64,000 bases of DNA from Pseudolabrys taiwanensis (GTDB lineage: Bacteria; Pseudomonadota; Alphaproteobacteria; Rhizobiales; Xanthobacteraceae). The notes under the pieces are model-generated. The model was not told where the DNA came from. It made no database searches and was given only the letters and a program-made list of their open reading frames with translations. Each line of letters begins with the position of its first letter. Positions within the stretch are counted from its first letter, which is position 1. The position numbers and the translations under genes are program-made. The stretch spans positions 4,923,501 to 4,987,500 of the forward strand of contig NZ_CP031417.1 in assembly GCF_003367395.1 (NCBI RefSeq). Reading direction: 5' to 3'. Below, piece after piece: positions 1-7,710 of the stretch.

Positions 1-93
1 CTTCATTTCGCGGAAAATGCCCTCGCGCTGCATCTTCTTCTTGAGCGCCTTCAGGGCTTGATCGACGTTGTTGTCGCGAACGAGTACTTGCAC
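1..93 (-). CDS. rpsU: 30S ribosomal protein S21 (N-terminal part, runs off the window)
   Basis: The first 31 codons read [20 protein letters not shown] and continue with a basic stretch, which is the conserved start of the small basic S21 protein of the 30S subunit, used in translation initiation. The start is GTG at 93 and is preceded by a GAAGGAGC ribosome site. The C-terminal half lies outside the window. The 250 bases upstream (94-343) hold no gene and should contain its promoter. Identity is firm despite truncation because the family start is so conserved. Confidence 0.95.
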   Translation of the reverse strand, partial: MQVLVRDNNVDQALKALKKKMQREGIFREMK

Positions 94-343
94 GCTTGCT
101 CCTTCGTTGTGGGCCGGACGGGTTAAGGTCAAAAGTCCGCGGCGGCGGGCCTTTTGAATCGCCGGGCTGTAGCAGAATTGGACGGTAGAGTCCATGCGGA
201 GCGGCCAAAAACGGCCTCCGCGCGGGCTTTTCGGCAATATAGAGCGTCGAAAGGCGGACTGCCAGCGTCCAGCGCCGGCGGTTTCAGGGCCGCCGAACGG
301 CGCGGAACCGCAACCGGAACAAGAGTTTAACTCGTCCGCAGCC

Positions 344-988
344 TCAGCGCGGCAGCATATGCATGAAGGGCTCGGCCTCTTTCAGCGCCCGCGCGAAGGA
401 CGGTCGCTGTTTCAGCCGGCCGAGATAGGCGGCGAGATTCGGGTAGCGGCCGGCGAGCGGGCCGATCGCCTCGTCGATATAGAACAAGCACGGCGCCGCT
501 GCGCAGTCGGCCAATGTGAAGTCCTCTCCCGCCGCCCAGGTTCGCGCGCCCATGTCCTTCTCGACGAGCCCGAGCGCGGTGTTCAGGGCGTTCAGCGCAT
601 GCTCGACGCCGTGCGGATCCTTCTTGCCCTCGGGCCTTATCCGATCGCCGATGATCTTCTGCATGTGGGTGTGAACATGCAGATCGTAGAAGCGGTCGAT
701 GGCGCGCACCTCGAGCGCCGGGTCGGCGGCGTCCGGGATGAGCTTCACCGGCCCCGGATAATGCCGCGCGAGGTATTCGATGATGATCGTCGATTCCGGC
801 ACCACGCGCGCGTCGTCGCGCAGCACGGGAAATTTGCCGACGGGCCAGATCTGCTTGAACGTCGTGCGCGATTCCTTGTCGCCGAGGTTGACGAGATGCG
901 GCGTGAACGGCGTGCCGTTCTCGTAGAGCGCAATCAGCGCCTTGTGGCAGTAGGACGATAGCGGGTGGAGATAGAGCGTGAGCGGCAT
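344..988 (-). CDS. Glutathione S-transferase family protein
   Basis: This 214-residue protein has GST length and layout: an N-terminal thioredoxin-like domain (about 1-80, with [10 protein letters not shown] near the start, a VGKFPVL cis-proline segment and an ESTIIIEYL glutathione-binding motif) and an all-helical C-terminal domain with FTLADC near 155-160. GSTs conjugate glutathione to electrophiles in the cytoplasm, but the substrate cannot be told from sequence. Ser and Cys in the first helix (SSYC) are the candidate active-site residues. It is followed 30 bases downstream of the DHFR-like gene on the same strand, so the two may be cotranscribed. Confidence 0.88.
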   Translation of the reverse strand: MPLTLYLHPLSSYCHKALIALYENGTPFTPHLVNLGDKESRTTFKQIWPVGKFPVLRDDARVVPESTIIIEYLARHYPGPVKLIPDAADPALEVRAIDRFYDLHVHTHMQKIIGDRIRPEGKKDPHGVEHALNALNTALGLVEKDMGARTWAAGEDFTLADCAAAPCLFYIDEAIGPLAGRYPNLAAYLGRLKQRPSFARALKEAEPFMHMLPR

Positions 989-1018
989 GCCGGCTTTCCT
1001 CGTGCGCGGGCGGCGAAG

Positions 1019-1669
1019 CTATTTGGGACGGCGTGTCAGCACCACATGCGTGGCGTGTTCGGTCGCCACGTGTTCGGTGCGCTCGAAGCCGAGCTTGGGC
1101 AGATCGATGCCGGCGAAGAAAGGCTCACCGGTGCCGAGCACGACCGGCGAAACGGCCAGATGCATTTCATCGACCAGGCCGGCCGCCAGATATTGCCGGA
1201 TGGTGGCGGCGCCGCCGCCGATGCGGACGTCACGGCCGTTGGCGGCCTGCGTCGCGCGCTCCAGCGCGGCGTGAATGCCGTCGGTGACGAAGTGGAAGGT
1301 CGTGCCGCCCTCCATCTCGATTGATGCGCGCGGATAGTGCGTGAGCACGAAGACCGGACAGTGATAGGGCGGGTTGTCGCCCCACCAGCCTTTCCAATTC
1401 TCGTCCGGCCAATCGCCGCGGATCGGCCCGAACATGTTGCGGCCGAGGATCCACGCGCCGAGATTCTCGAAACTGCGTGCGGCGAAATCCTCGTCGACGC
1501 CCGTCGAGCCGCCCTCCTGTCCGAACATCTTCTTGAACGTGCGCGTGCCGAACGCCCAGGTGTGCAAGGTCTCGCCACCAACGCCGAGCGGTTTCTCGAG
1601 ACTCTGCTCGGGCCCCGCGCCGTAACCATCGAGCGAAACCGAAAAGGCCCTGACGACCAGCCTCGACAT
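1019..1669 (-). CDS. Dihydrofolate reductase family protein (RibD C-terminal fold)
   Basis: From ATG 1669 the 216-residue product begins MSRLVVRAFSVSLDGYGAGP and contains LGRNMFGP and a glycine-rich DVRIGGGAATIRQYLAAGLVDE stretch, the pattern of RibD-C/DHFR-like NADPH reductases. The substrate is unknown; these are usually not the true folate enzyme. The start has GGGAGG placed well; the open frame extends upstream to 1981 but that part only mirrors the opposite-strand regulator. It is divergent from the HxlR gene at 1757 with an 87-base shared promoter region containing a palindrome, so it is the likely target of that regulator. Confidence 0.85.
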   Translation of the reverse strand: MSRLVVRAFSVSLDGYGAGPEQSLEKPLGVGGETLHTWAFGTRTFKKMFGQEGGSTGVDEDFAARSFENLGAWILGRNMFGPIRGDWPDENWKGWWGDNPPYHCPVFVLTHYPRASIEMEGGTTFHFVTDGIHAALERATQAANGRDVRIGGGAATIRQYLAAGLVDEMHLAVSPVVLGTGEPFFAGIDLPKLGFERTEHVATEHATHVVLTRRPK

Positions 1670-1694
1670 GCGCACCTCCCAACTGATTTCATTT

Positions 1695-1708
1695 TGCAAC
1701 CAGTTGCA
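1695..1708. promoter_or_regulatory. Candidate HxlR operator
   Basis: TGCAACCAGTTGCA is a perfect 6+2+6 inverted repeat in the 87-base region between the divergent DHFR-like and HxlR genes. HxlR dimers bind short palindromes in such shared promoters, so it is a good operator candidate. A further TTGCAAG lies at about 1731, which may be a half site. Confidence 0.5.
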
Positions 1709-1756
1709 TTCTGGTATTGCTGGTGCGAGTTTGCAAGCGGTTTTTTGAGGACGCGC

Positions 1757-2260
1757 ATGCACGAGGCCCATCGCTCCGGCTGCCCGATCAATCTCACGCT
1801 CGAGGTGCTCGGCGACAAGTGGAGCTTGCTGATCGTTCGCGACATCATTTTCGGCAACCGACGGCATTTTCGCGAACTGCTGACCAAGTCCGAGGAGGGG
1901 ATTTCGTCCAACATCCTGTCCGACCGTCTCAAGAATCTGCTGGAGCAGGGCGTCCTCACGCGCGAGGACGACCCGACGCATAAGCAGAAGGGCATCTACA
2001 GCCTGACCGAGAAGGGCATCGAGCTGTTGCCCGTGCTCGCGCAGATGGCGGCCTGGGGCTACAAATATCTGCCGGTGACGGAAGAGCTGGGCATCCGCGC
2101 GCGGCTGCTCGACGAGGGCGGCCCGAAACTATGGGCGGCATTCATGGACGAACTGCGCGAGATGCACCTCGGCATGAAGCGCAAGAACAAAGGCCCGTCG
2201 GTCTTCGCCAAATTGCAGGCGGCGTATCAGGCGGTGGTGGCGAAGCAGCGGAAGAATTGA
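1757..2260 (+). CDS. HxlR family winged-helix transcriptional regulator
   Basis: The 167-residue protein has the HxlR signature: CPINLTLEVLGDKWSLLIVRDI near the N-terminus, then RRHFRELL, EGISSNILSDRLKNL (recognition helix) and GVLTRE with a wing. The single Cys near residue 10 is at the place where some HxlR proteins sense oxidants or aldehydes. The start ATG 1757 has GAGG upstream; the longer open frame from 1337 reads through the antisense of the reductase gene and is not real. It probably represses the divergent reductase and itself. The C-terminal 60 residues are longer than in minimal HxlR proteins. Confidence 0.9.
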   Translation: MHEAHRSGCPINLTLEVLGDKWSLLIVRDIIFGNRRHFRELLTKSEEGISSNILSDRLKNLLEQGVLTREDDPTHKQKGIYSLTEKGIELLPVLAQMAAWGYKYLPVTEELGIRARLLDEGGPKLWAAFMDELREMHLGMKRKNKGPSVFAKLQAAYQAVVAKQRKN

Positions 2261-2275
2261 CGGGTCACCTTGCGG

Positions 2276-2298
2276 AACGTATCGTGTCATGATACGTT
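2276..2298. promoter_or_regulatory. Candidate HigA operator
   Basis: AACGTATC and GATACGTT form a perfect 8-bp inverted repeat separated by 7 bases, ending 5 bases before the higB start codon. Placement and form match the autoregulatory operators that HigA-type antitoxins bind to repress higBA. A Pribnow-like hexamer could overlap the repeat. Confidence 0.6.
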
Positions 2299-2303
2299 AA
2301 GGC

Positions 2304-2584
2304 ATGATCCGGGGCTTCAGAGGGAAGTTCGCCGAAGCGATCCTTCGGGAACGGGTCGTTCCCAAGGGATTTCCGGTAGATGTCGCCGCGACGGCGAGGC
2401 GGAAACTCATCATGCCGAACAATGCCGAGCGGCTTGACGATCTTAAATCTCCGCCGGGCGTCTCCAAGCTCTGAAGGGTAAGTTGGCTGGACGGCACTCA
2501 ATTCGTGTGAACGACCAGTGGCGCATTGTGTTTCGCTGGACCGAGAGCGGTCCTGACGAGGTCGAGTTGATCGACTATCACTAG
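2304..2584 (+). pseudogene. higB: higB/RelE-type toxin gene with a one-base frameshift
   Basis: From ATG 2304 the frame reads MIRGFRGKFAEAILRERVVP and then a HigB-like body up to LDDLKSPPG, but it hits TGA at 2472 after 56 residues. Moving one base restores the rest of the family: LKGKLAGRHSIRVNDQWRIV, then FRW and ELIDYH, ending at TAG 2584. The total length is 281 bases, one short of 94 codons, and a 93-residue product would match the normal size of HigB (about 92). HigB toxins are RelE-fold ribosome-dependent mRNA endonucleases; the lost half carries the catalytic and ribosome-contacting residues. A sequencing error is the main alternative. Confidence 0.82.
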
Positions 2585-2629
2585 TCGAAGGGGGGATCGG
2601 AATAGACCGAACCTCTAATAGAGGATCAA

Positions 2630-2926
2630 ATGGCCAAGAAGCTTGCACCCGTTCACCCTGGTGAAGTCCTGCGGGAGGAGTTTCTGAAACCCCTCGACTT
2701 GACGCCCTACGCCGTCGCGGCCGCGATCGGGGTGCCGCGCACTCGTGTCGAGCGGCTTGCGCGGGAGGAGACGCCAGTCACCGCCGACACGGCGTTGCGT
2801 CTCGGCAAATTCTTCAAGACGTCGCCGGCGTTCTGGATGAACATGCAGGCTCAGTACGACCTAGAGGTCGCCAGCGATGAGTTGGCACCGGAGATCAAGA
2901 AGATATCCGCGTACAAAGCGGCGTAA
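2630..2926 (+). CDS. higA: HigA family antitoxin (XRE-type helix-turn-helix)
   Basis: The 98-residue product opens MAKKLAPVHPGEVLREEFLK and continues with LTPYAVAAAIGVPRTRVERL, which is the HigA helix-turn-helix, followed by LRLGKFFKTSPAFWMNMQ. It lies 45 bases after the broken higB, the toxin-first order typical of higBA. HigA binds and neutralises the toxin and represses the operon through the upstream palindrome. The gene is intact, so it may persist as a regulator or a decoy against related toxins even if higB is dead. Confidence 0.93.
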   Translation: MAKKLAPVHPGEVLREEFLKPLDLTPYAVAAAIGVPRTRVERLAREETPVTADTALRLGKFFKTSPAFWMNMQAQYDLEVASDELAPEIKKISAYKAA

Positions 2927-2941
2927 ATCGCGACGCTCGCG

Positions 2942-4030
2942 CTACTTCCCCGGCCACACCCTTGTCACATGCCCCATCTTGCGGCGCGGGCTGGGCTTGC
3001 CCTTGCCGTAGACGTGCAGCGACGTGCCCGGCTGTTTCAGCCAGCGCGCGGTGTCGAGGATCTCGTCGCCGATCAGGTTGATCATCTCGACTTTCTTGCC
3101 GAGGCGCAGCGGCTTCGCCAGCGGCAGGCCCGCCACCGCGCGCATGTGCTGCTCGAACTGCGACACCGTCGCGCCGTCGATGGTCCAGTGGCCGGAATTG
3201 TGCACGCGCGGCGCGATCTCGTTGACCAGCACGTGCTGCGCGCCCTTGCGGCGCACGACGAACATCTCGACGCCCATCACGCCGACATAGCCGAAGGCCT
3301 TGGCGATCTTGGTGGCGACGCGCTTGGCTTCCGCGCCGAGCGCGGGCGAGACCTTCGCCGGCACGGTGGAGATGTGCAGGATGTGGTCGCGGTGCACGTT
3401 CTCGGTGACTTCGAAGCACTCGACCTGGCCGTCGGCGCCGCGCGCGGCGATCACCGAGACCTCGCGCTCGAACTTCACGAAGCCTTCCAGGATGCAGGGC
3501 ACGCCGCGCAAGGCGCGCCAGGCGGCGTCGGCCTCCGACGCCTTCATGATCTTGGCCTGGCCTTTGCCGTCGTAGCCGAGCGTGCGCGTCTTCAAGACCG
3601 CGGGCAGGCCGATCTTGTCGATCGCCTCGTGGAGTTCGGCGGCGCTGTTCACCGCTGCGTAAGGCGCGGTGGCGATGCCGAGCGAGGCGACGTAGTCCTT
3701 TTCGACCAGCCGGTCCTGCGTCAGCGCCAGCACCTTCGGATCCGGCAGCACCGGCTTGCGCTTGCGCCGGCTCAAAAAGGCCGCGGTCTTCGCCGGCACG
3801 TTTTCGAATTCGTAGGTGACGACATCGACCGCGTCGGCAAAGCGCGCGAGCGCGTCTTCATCCTCGAAGTCGCCGATGGTGTAGTCATGCACCACGTCGA
3901 AGGCGCAGGAGTTCTTTTCCGGCGAATAGACGTGGCAGCGCAGGCCGAGCGGCGCCGCCGCCAAGGCCAACATGCGCGCCAGTTGCCCGCCGCCGAGGAT
4001 TCCGATGGTCGCGCCGACTTTCAGCAACAC
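2942..4030 (-). CDS. purK: N5-carboxyaminoimidazole ribonucleotide synthase
   Basis: PurK makes N5-CAIR from AIR, bicarbonate and ATP in purine synthesis. The 362-residue protein has the ATP-grasp layout: ATIGILGGGQLARMLALAAA at the N-terminus, VVTYEFENVP near 75, a central ATP-grasp domain with KTRTLGYDGKGQ near 145, and NEIAPRVHNSGHWTIDGA near 265. Start is GTG 4030 with GGAG upstream. It lies 115 bases downstream of purE on the same strand, the usual purE-purK order, with a hairpin repeat in the gap. It ends 15 bases from the convergent higA. Confidence 0.96.
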   Translation of the reverse strand: MLLKVGATIGILGGGQLARMLALAAAPLGLRCHVYSPEKNSCAFDVVHDYTIGDFEDEDALARFADAVDVVTYEFENVPAKTAAFLSRRKRKPVLPDPKVLALTQDRLVEKDYVASLGIATAPYAAVNSAAELHEAIDKIGLPAVLKTRTLGYDGKGQAKIMKASEADAAWRALRGVPCILEGFVKFEREVSVIAARGADGQVECFEVTENVHRDHILHISTVPAKVSPALGAEAKRVATKIAKAFGYVGVMGVEMFVVRRKGAQHVLVNEIAPRVHNSGHWTIDGATVSQFEQHMRAVAGLPLAKPLRLGKKVEMINLIGDEILDTARWLKQPGTSLHVYGKGKPSPRRKMGHVTRVWPGK

Positions 4031-4041
4031 ACGCTCCGCTC

Positions 4042-4061
4042 ATTCCCGCGCAAGCGGGAAT
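4042..4061. repeat. Hairpin repeat between purE and purK
   Basis: ATTCCCGC and GCGGGAAT pair perfectly around a GCAA tetraloop. A partly related segment with a CCCCGC...GAGCGGGG character follows up to about 4133. This is the common intergenic palindromic repeat type of the genome; related forms appear near 15.69 and 28.26 kb. It may also modulate purK expression within the operon transcript. Confidence 0.6.
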
Positions 4062-4145
4062 CCAGGGCCATAACGACTGAGCTTGAAATCTGTCGCTCCA
4101 GGTCCCCGCTTTCGCGAGGACGAGCGGGGTCATAGCCCGACATCA

Positions 4146-4631
4146 TCAATCCTTCGGGCGCTTGGCGACCGCTTTGGTCTGCTGTGTGCGCCACTGATCG
4201 AGCCGCTTGGCGACTTTGCCGTCGGAGAGGCCGAGGATGGCGGCGGCCAGCAGCGCGGCGTTGATCGCGCCGGCTTTGCCGATCGCCAGGGTGCCGACCG
4301 GGATGCCGCCGGGCATCTGCAAGATCGACAGCAGCGAATCCTTACCTTCAAGCGCGTGGGTATTCACCGGCACGCCGAGCACCGGCAGCGGCGTCATCGA
4401 CGCCGTCATGCCCGGCAGGTGCGCCGCGCCGCCGGCGCCGGCGATGATCACCTTGAAGCCGGCGTCCCGCGCGCCGTGCGCGAATTCATAGAGCCGCTTC
4501 GGCGTGCGATGGGCGGAGACGATGCGCGCGTCGTAGCCGATCTTGAGCGCGTCGAGCGTGTCGGCGGCGTGCTTCATCGTGGTCCAGTCCGACTGGCTGC
4601 CCATGATGATCGCGACCGGTTTCGTAGCCAT
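4146..4631 (-). CDS. purE: N5-carboxyaminoimidazole ribonucleotide mutase
   Basis: PurE converts N5-CAIR to CAIR, directly after PurK. The 161-residue protein has the class I PurE signature: [20 protein letters not shown] at the start, then [19 protein letters not shown] with the catalytic His, [13 protein letters not shown] and LPVLGVPV. Size and motifs are full and typical. The ATG at 4631 is preceded by GGGGG. It is the first gene of a purE-purK pair. Confidence 0.97.
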   Translation of the reverse strand: MATKPVAIIMGSQSDWTTMKHAADTLDALKIGYDARIVSAHRTPKRLYEFAHGARDAGFKVIIAGAGGAAHLPGMTASMTPLPVLGVPVNTHALEGKDSLLSILQMPGGIPVGTLAIGKAGAINAALLAAAILGLSDGKVAKRLDQWRTQQTKAVAKRPKD

Positions 4632-4758
4632 CGTGCCCCCTATTTCCGCACCACCCCTGGCGGAAGGAAGCGCCGGATTATAGGTAGGGACCTCTACGTG
4701 GCAAGGCGAAACATCTCTTATCGGTTGTAAAATGGCGGCGATTCGCTGGGGATCGTGA

Positions 4759-5343
4759 GTGGCCTATAGCGCGACATATCCGGCTTCGGAGCAGGCCTTG
4801 CAGACCGAGGTCGAGCGGCTGCGTCAGGAGCTGGCCGAGGCCCATCGGCGCATCGCCGAGCTCGAGGCGCGGGCCGACGTCGATCCTTTGCTCGATATCC
4901 TGAACCGCCGCGGCTTCGAGCGCGAACTGGCCCGCTCGCTCGCTTACGTGCAGCGCTACAGCACGGCGGCGGCGCTGATGTTCATCGACCTCGACGGCTT
5001 CAAGGCGGTCAACGACCGCCACGGCCATGCCGTCGGCGACGCGCTGCTCAAGGCGGTGGCGGCGGCGCTGACCGGCCATGTGCGCGCGTCGGACGTGGTC
5101 GGGCGGCTCGGCGGCGACGAGTTCGGTGTCGTGATGTGGAATGTCGAAGGCAGCAGCGCCGTGGCCAAGGCACTGGCCCTGGAGCAGCTGATCGGAGAAG
5201 CCCACGTGCCCCATGGCGCGATGCGTTTGAGCGTCGGCGCCAGCGCGGGTGTGGTATCGCTGGCGACGACCAGCGACCTGACGCAAATCCTCGATGCCGC
5301 CGACCGCGCGATGTACGCGCGCAAGCGCGAGCGCAGGGGGTGA
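4759..5343 (+). CDS. Diguanylate cyclase with a short coiled-coil N-terminus
   Basis: The protein makes cyclic di-GMP. It has 194 residues: an N-terminal coiled coil (about 10-40, [20 protein letters not shown]) followed by one GGDEF domain with [24 protein letters not shown] and an intact GGDEF active site at 118-122. There is no transmembrane segment or known sensor domain; the coiled coil may drive dimerisation or partner binding. No RxxD inhibitory site is obvious five residues before GGDEF. The start is GTG 4759 with a weak ribosome site. It is divergent from purE. Confidence 0.9.
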   Translation: MAYSATYPASEQALQTEVERLRQELAEAHRRIAELEARADVDPLLDILNRRGFERELARSLAYVQRYSTAAALMFIDLDGFKAVNDRHGHAVGDALLKAVAAALTGHVRASDVVGRLGGDEFGVVMWNVEGSSAVAKALALEQLIGEAHVPHGAMRLSVGASAGVVSLATTSDLTQILDAADRAMYARKRERRG

Positions 5344-5455
5344 AATCTTTCGCTGTCGTTCCGGCCAAGCGCGAGCCGGGACCCTTACGCCGCAGCCGAC
5401 TTGCGCGTCGTGATGGCAGACATTGGGTAGAGCCACTGTCTGCGGGGACGACACG

Positions 5456-5662
5456 CTAAGCGATGATGTCCGGGGTGAGCTGGTCTTCGATCAGCCGAAT
5501 CGAATCGCGCAGCACCAGTTTGCGCTTCTTCAGCCGCTGCACTTGGAGCAGATCCGAGGCGGGCGATGCGGCGAGAGCGGCGATGGCCGCGTCCAGGTCG
5601 CGATGCTCCTGTTGTAAACGCGCCAGTTGCGTTCTCAGCGCGCCTTCTTCTTCTTCCGTCAT
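5456..5662 (-). CDS. DUF465 (YdcH-type) small coiled-coil protein
   Basis: From ATG 5662 the 68-residue product is MTEEEEGALRTQLARLQQEH with a second helix carrying LLQVQRLKKRKLVLRDSI, the two-helix hairpin of DUF465. An upstream start at 5716 is possible but gives an untypical extension. The function of DUF465 is unknown; the proteins are small, soluble and abundant in alphaproteobacteria. A second DUF465 gene lies 188 bases away on the other strand. Confidence 0.85.
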   Translation of the reverse strand: MTEEEEGALRTQLARLQQEHRDLDAAIAALAASPASDLLQVQRLKKRKLVLRDSIRLIEDQLTPDIIA

Positions 5663-5850
5663 CGCCACTTGCTGATCGCTTTCAAGGCGGTTCGTGCTTG
5701 CCTCAAGCGGGAACAATTATCGCGGTTTCCACAAGGGCATTCAAGTCTTTCCGAAACCAATAGAATTCCAACAGCTTTCAAGTTGATTTGCGGGGCTGCG
5801 ATCACGGGTGTACGCTTTGCGAGCGTCACAGGATTGAGGAGACATACTGC

Positions 5851-6036
5851 ATGTCGATGCAATCGCACCTTGCGGAACTTGAAAAGCGGCACAAGGCACT
5901 CGAAGTCGAAATCAACGATTGCCTGGCCCACCCCGCGGTCGACGACTTGAAAGTCGTGGAACTCAAACGAAAAAAGCTGCTGGTAAAGGACGAGATAGCG
6001 CGTCTGCGTATCAACGTTTACGCCAGCGTGCACTGA
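5851..6036 (+). CDS. DUF465 (YdcH-type) small coiled-coil protein
   Basis: The 61-residue product has the DUF465 pattern: MSMQSHLAELEKRHKALEVE, then DDLKVVELKRKKLLVKDEIA. ATG 5851 is chosen because GAGGAG lies 9 bases upstream; a frame from 5788 adds unlikely residues. It is a divergent paralog of the gene at 5456-5662 and is followed by a strong terminator. Confidence 0.87.
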   Translation: MSMQSHLAELEKRHKALEVEINDCLAHPAVDDLKVVELKRKKLLVKDEIARLRINVYASVH

Positions 6037-6070
6037 AGCGGCTTCGGCCCTCCCGTCATCTCTGACGCTC

Positions 6071-6106
6071 AACCGCCGGCTCGCAGGCCGCGAGGCGGCG
6101 GTTTTG
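6071..6106 (+). terminator. Rho-independent terminator after DUF465
   Basis: AACCGCCG (6071-6078) pairs with CGGCGGTT (6096-6103); CTCG and CGAG extend the stem inside. A short T run follows. Confidence 0.8.
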
Positions 6107-6204
6107 CATTTTGGATTGCCGACGGGCGAATTCGATTGCACCATAATCCGCGTTCGCAACGAGCGACCGATCAACGGTCCCGCGCCCGCCCAAGGAAAAT
6201 GCCC

Positions 6205-7182
6205 ATGCGCTTTCGCGCCGCTTTTATGCTCGCCGCCGTCGCGGCGTTGTTCGCCGTATCCGCGCCGGCTGCCGCCGCCAGCGATTACCCGGTTCGCTCG
6301 ATCACCTTGGTGGTCCCTTACCCCGCCGGGGGCGGGGTCGATTCCATGGCGCGCGTGGTGGCCCTGAAGCTGTCCGACGCGTTGAAGCAGCAGGTGGTGG
6401 TCGAGAACCGCGGCGGCGGCGGCGGTACCGTCGGCACCAAGTTCGTGGCGCGCGCCGCGCCGGACGGCTACACGCTGCTGCTCGGCCACACCGGCACGAT
6501 CTCGATCAATCCCGCGCTCTACACCAATCTGGCGATCGATCCGGAGAAGGAGTTCGCGCCGATCGGCCTCGTCGCGTCGATGCCGGTGGCGCTGCTCGCG
6601 CATCCCTCGTTCGAGGGCAAGACCGTCGCCGACCTGATCAAGCTCGCCAAGGACAAACCGGGCGCGCTCAACATCGGCACGTCCGCCATGGGCACCGGCG
6701 GTTACATGGCCGCGGAGCTGTTCAAGACGGTCGCCGGCGTCGATGTCGCCATCATCCCCTATAAAGGTACCGCGCCGGTGATGAACGACCTGCTCGGCGG
6801 CCACGTGCCGGTCGCCTTCGGCGTGTTGCCGCCGGCGCTGGGCAATATTCAGGCGGGCAAGCTGCGCGTCGTTGCCGTCACCAGCAAGAAGCGTTTCTCG
6901 CTGCTGCCGGACGTGCCGACCTTCGACGAGAACGGCCTGCCGGGCTTCGACGCGGTGCTGCATTACGGCGTGCTGGCGCCGGCCGGCACGCCCAAGGAGA
7001 TCGTCGACAAACTGAGTGTGGAATTGCGCAAGCTGGTGGCGACCGACGAGGTGAAGCAGCGCATCCACATGGAGGGCGGCGATCCGCTGGCCTCCACGCC
7101 GGAGGAGTATGCCGCCGACATCGCCAGTGAGGCCCAGAAGTGGGGCGGTCTGGTGAAAAAGCTCGGTCTGAAGGTGGAATAG
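6205..7182 (+). CDS. Bug/TctC family tripartite tricarboxylate transporter substrate-binding protein
   Basis: A periplasmic solute-binding protein of about 325 residues. The signal peptide (MRFRAAFMLAAVAALFAVSA, cut after AAA) is followed by the Bug pattern: SDYPVRSITLVVPYPAGGG, then VVENRGGGGG, a TLLLGHTGT segment and PYKGTAPVMNDLLGGHV. These bind carboxylates or aromatic acids for TctA/TctB permeases, but no permease genes are here, so it is an orphan. ATG 6205 has AAGGA 8 bases upstream; ATG 6199 is the alternative. The ligand cannot be predicted. Confidence 0.92.
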   Translation: MRFRAAFMLAAVAALFAVSAPAAAASDYPVRSITLVVPYPAGGGVDSMARVVALKLSDALKQQVVVENRGGGGGTVGTKFVARAAPDGYTLLLGHTGTISINPALYTNLAIDPEKEFAPIGLVASMPVALLAHPSFEGKTVADLIKLAKDKPGALNIGTSAMGTGGYMAAELFKTVAGVDVAIIPYKGTAPVMNDLLGGHVPVAFGVLPPALGNIQAGKLRVVAVTSKKRFSLLPDVPTFDENGLPGFDAVLHYGVLAPAGTPKEIVDKLSVELRKLVATDEVKQRIHMEGGDPLASTPEEYAADIASEAQKWGGLVKKLGLKVE

Positions 7183-7282
7183 GGGCGCGAAACGTCGCGG
7201 GGACAGGACTGGTCAAGGCCGCCGTCCGGCCATATTGTTCGGCTGTGATTTGGTCCTGAGCGGATTTCGCGGGGTTGGTTCC

Positions 7283-7591
7283 ATGAAGCGCTTCGGTCGG
7301 CTTTGTCTCGTCGCGGCGGGCGCGCTGGCGTTTACCGCCGGCGCGGCGCAGGCGTTCACCTTCACCGATCAGAACGGCAATGCCGGGAACGCCCAGGGCT
7401 ATGTCGATCTCGACCCGGCGGCGTCGCGGCACGATATCCCCGCGTCGCGCTTCGGCACGCCGAACAGCACCGTGCAGTCGGGCGATTCGACCATCAAGTT
7501 CTTCGGCGGCGCCGGCACCGGCGGCGGCTCCTTCAACCAGCGCTACAATTCGAACAACCTGTTCGACCCTTACGCCCGCGACGGGCGGTAA
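7283..7591 (+). CDS. Small secreted protein of unknown function
   Basis: The 102-residue product has a clear signal peptide (MKRFGRLCLVAAGALAFTAG, cut after AQA) and then a Gly/Asn/Ser-rich mature part, FTFTDQNGNAGNAQGYVDLD, with no cysteines and low complexity near GGAGTGGGSFNQRYNSNN. No family was recognised. It starts 100 bases after the Bug gene and may be on the same or a separate transcript. Codon use is like the neighbours, which supports a real gene. Confidence 0.7.
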   Translation: MKRFGRLCLVAAGALAFTAGAAQAFTFTDQNGNAGNAQGYVDLDPAASRHDIPASRFGTPNSTVQSGDSTIKFFGGAGTGGGSFNQRYNSNNLFDPYARDGR

Positions 7592-7605
7592 GCCTCGCGC
7601 CGACC

Positions 7606-7707
7606 TTCAACGCTGTCGTCTCCGCGAACGCGGGGACCCATACGCCGCAACCTATCGATAGCGCGGAGGTTATGGGTCCCGGGCTTCGCGTGCGCTCGCC
7701 CGGGACG
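7606..7707. repeat. Intergenic palindromic repeat
   Basis: The segment starts GCTGTCGTCTCCGCGAACGC and ends with CCCGGGACGACA. Arms such as GGGACCCAT and ATGGGTCCC (around 7634-7678) pair. It resembles the segment at about 5349-5455 (GCTGTCGTTCCGGCC... to ...GGGGACGACAC), so the two are probably copies of one family. Confidence 0.55.
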
Positions 7708-7710
7708 ACA

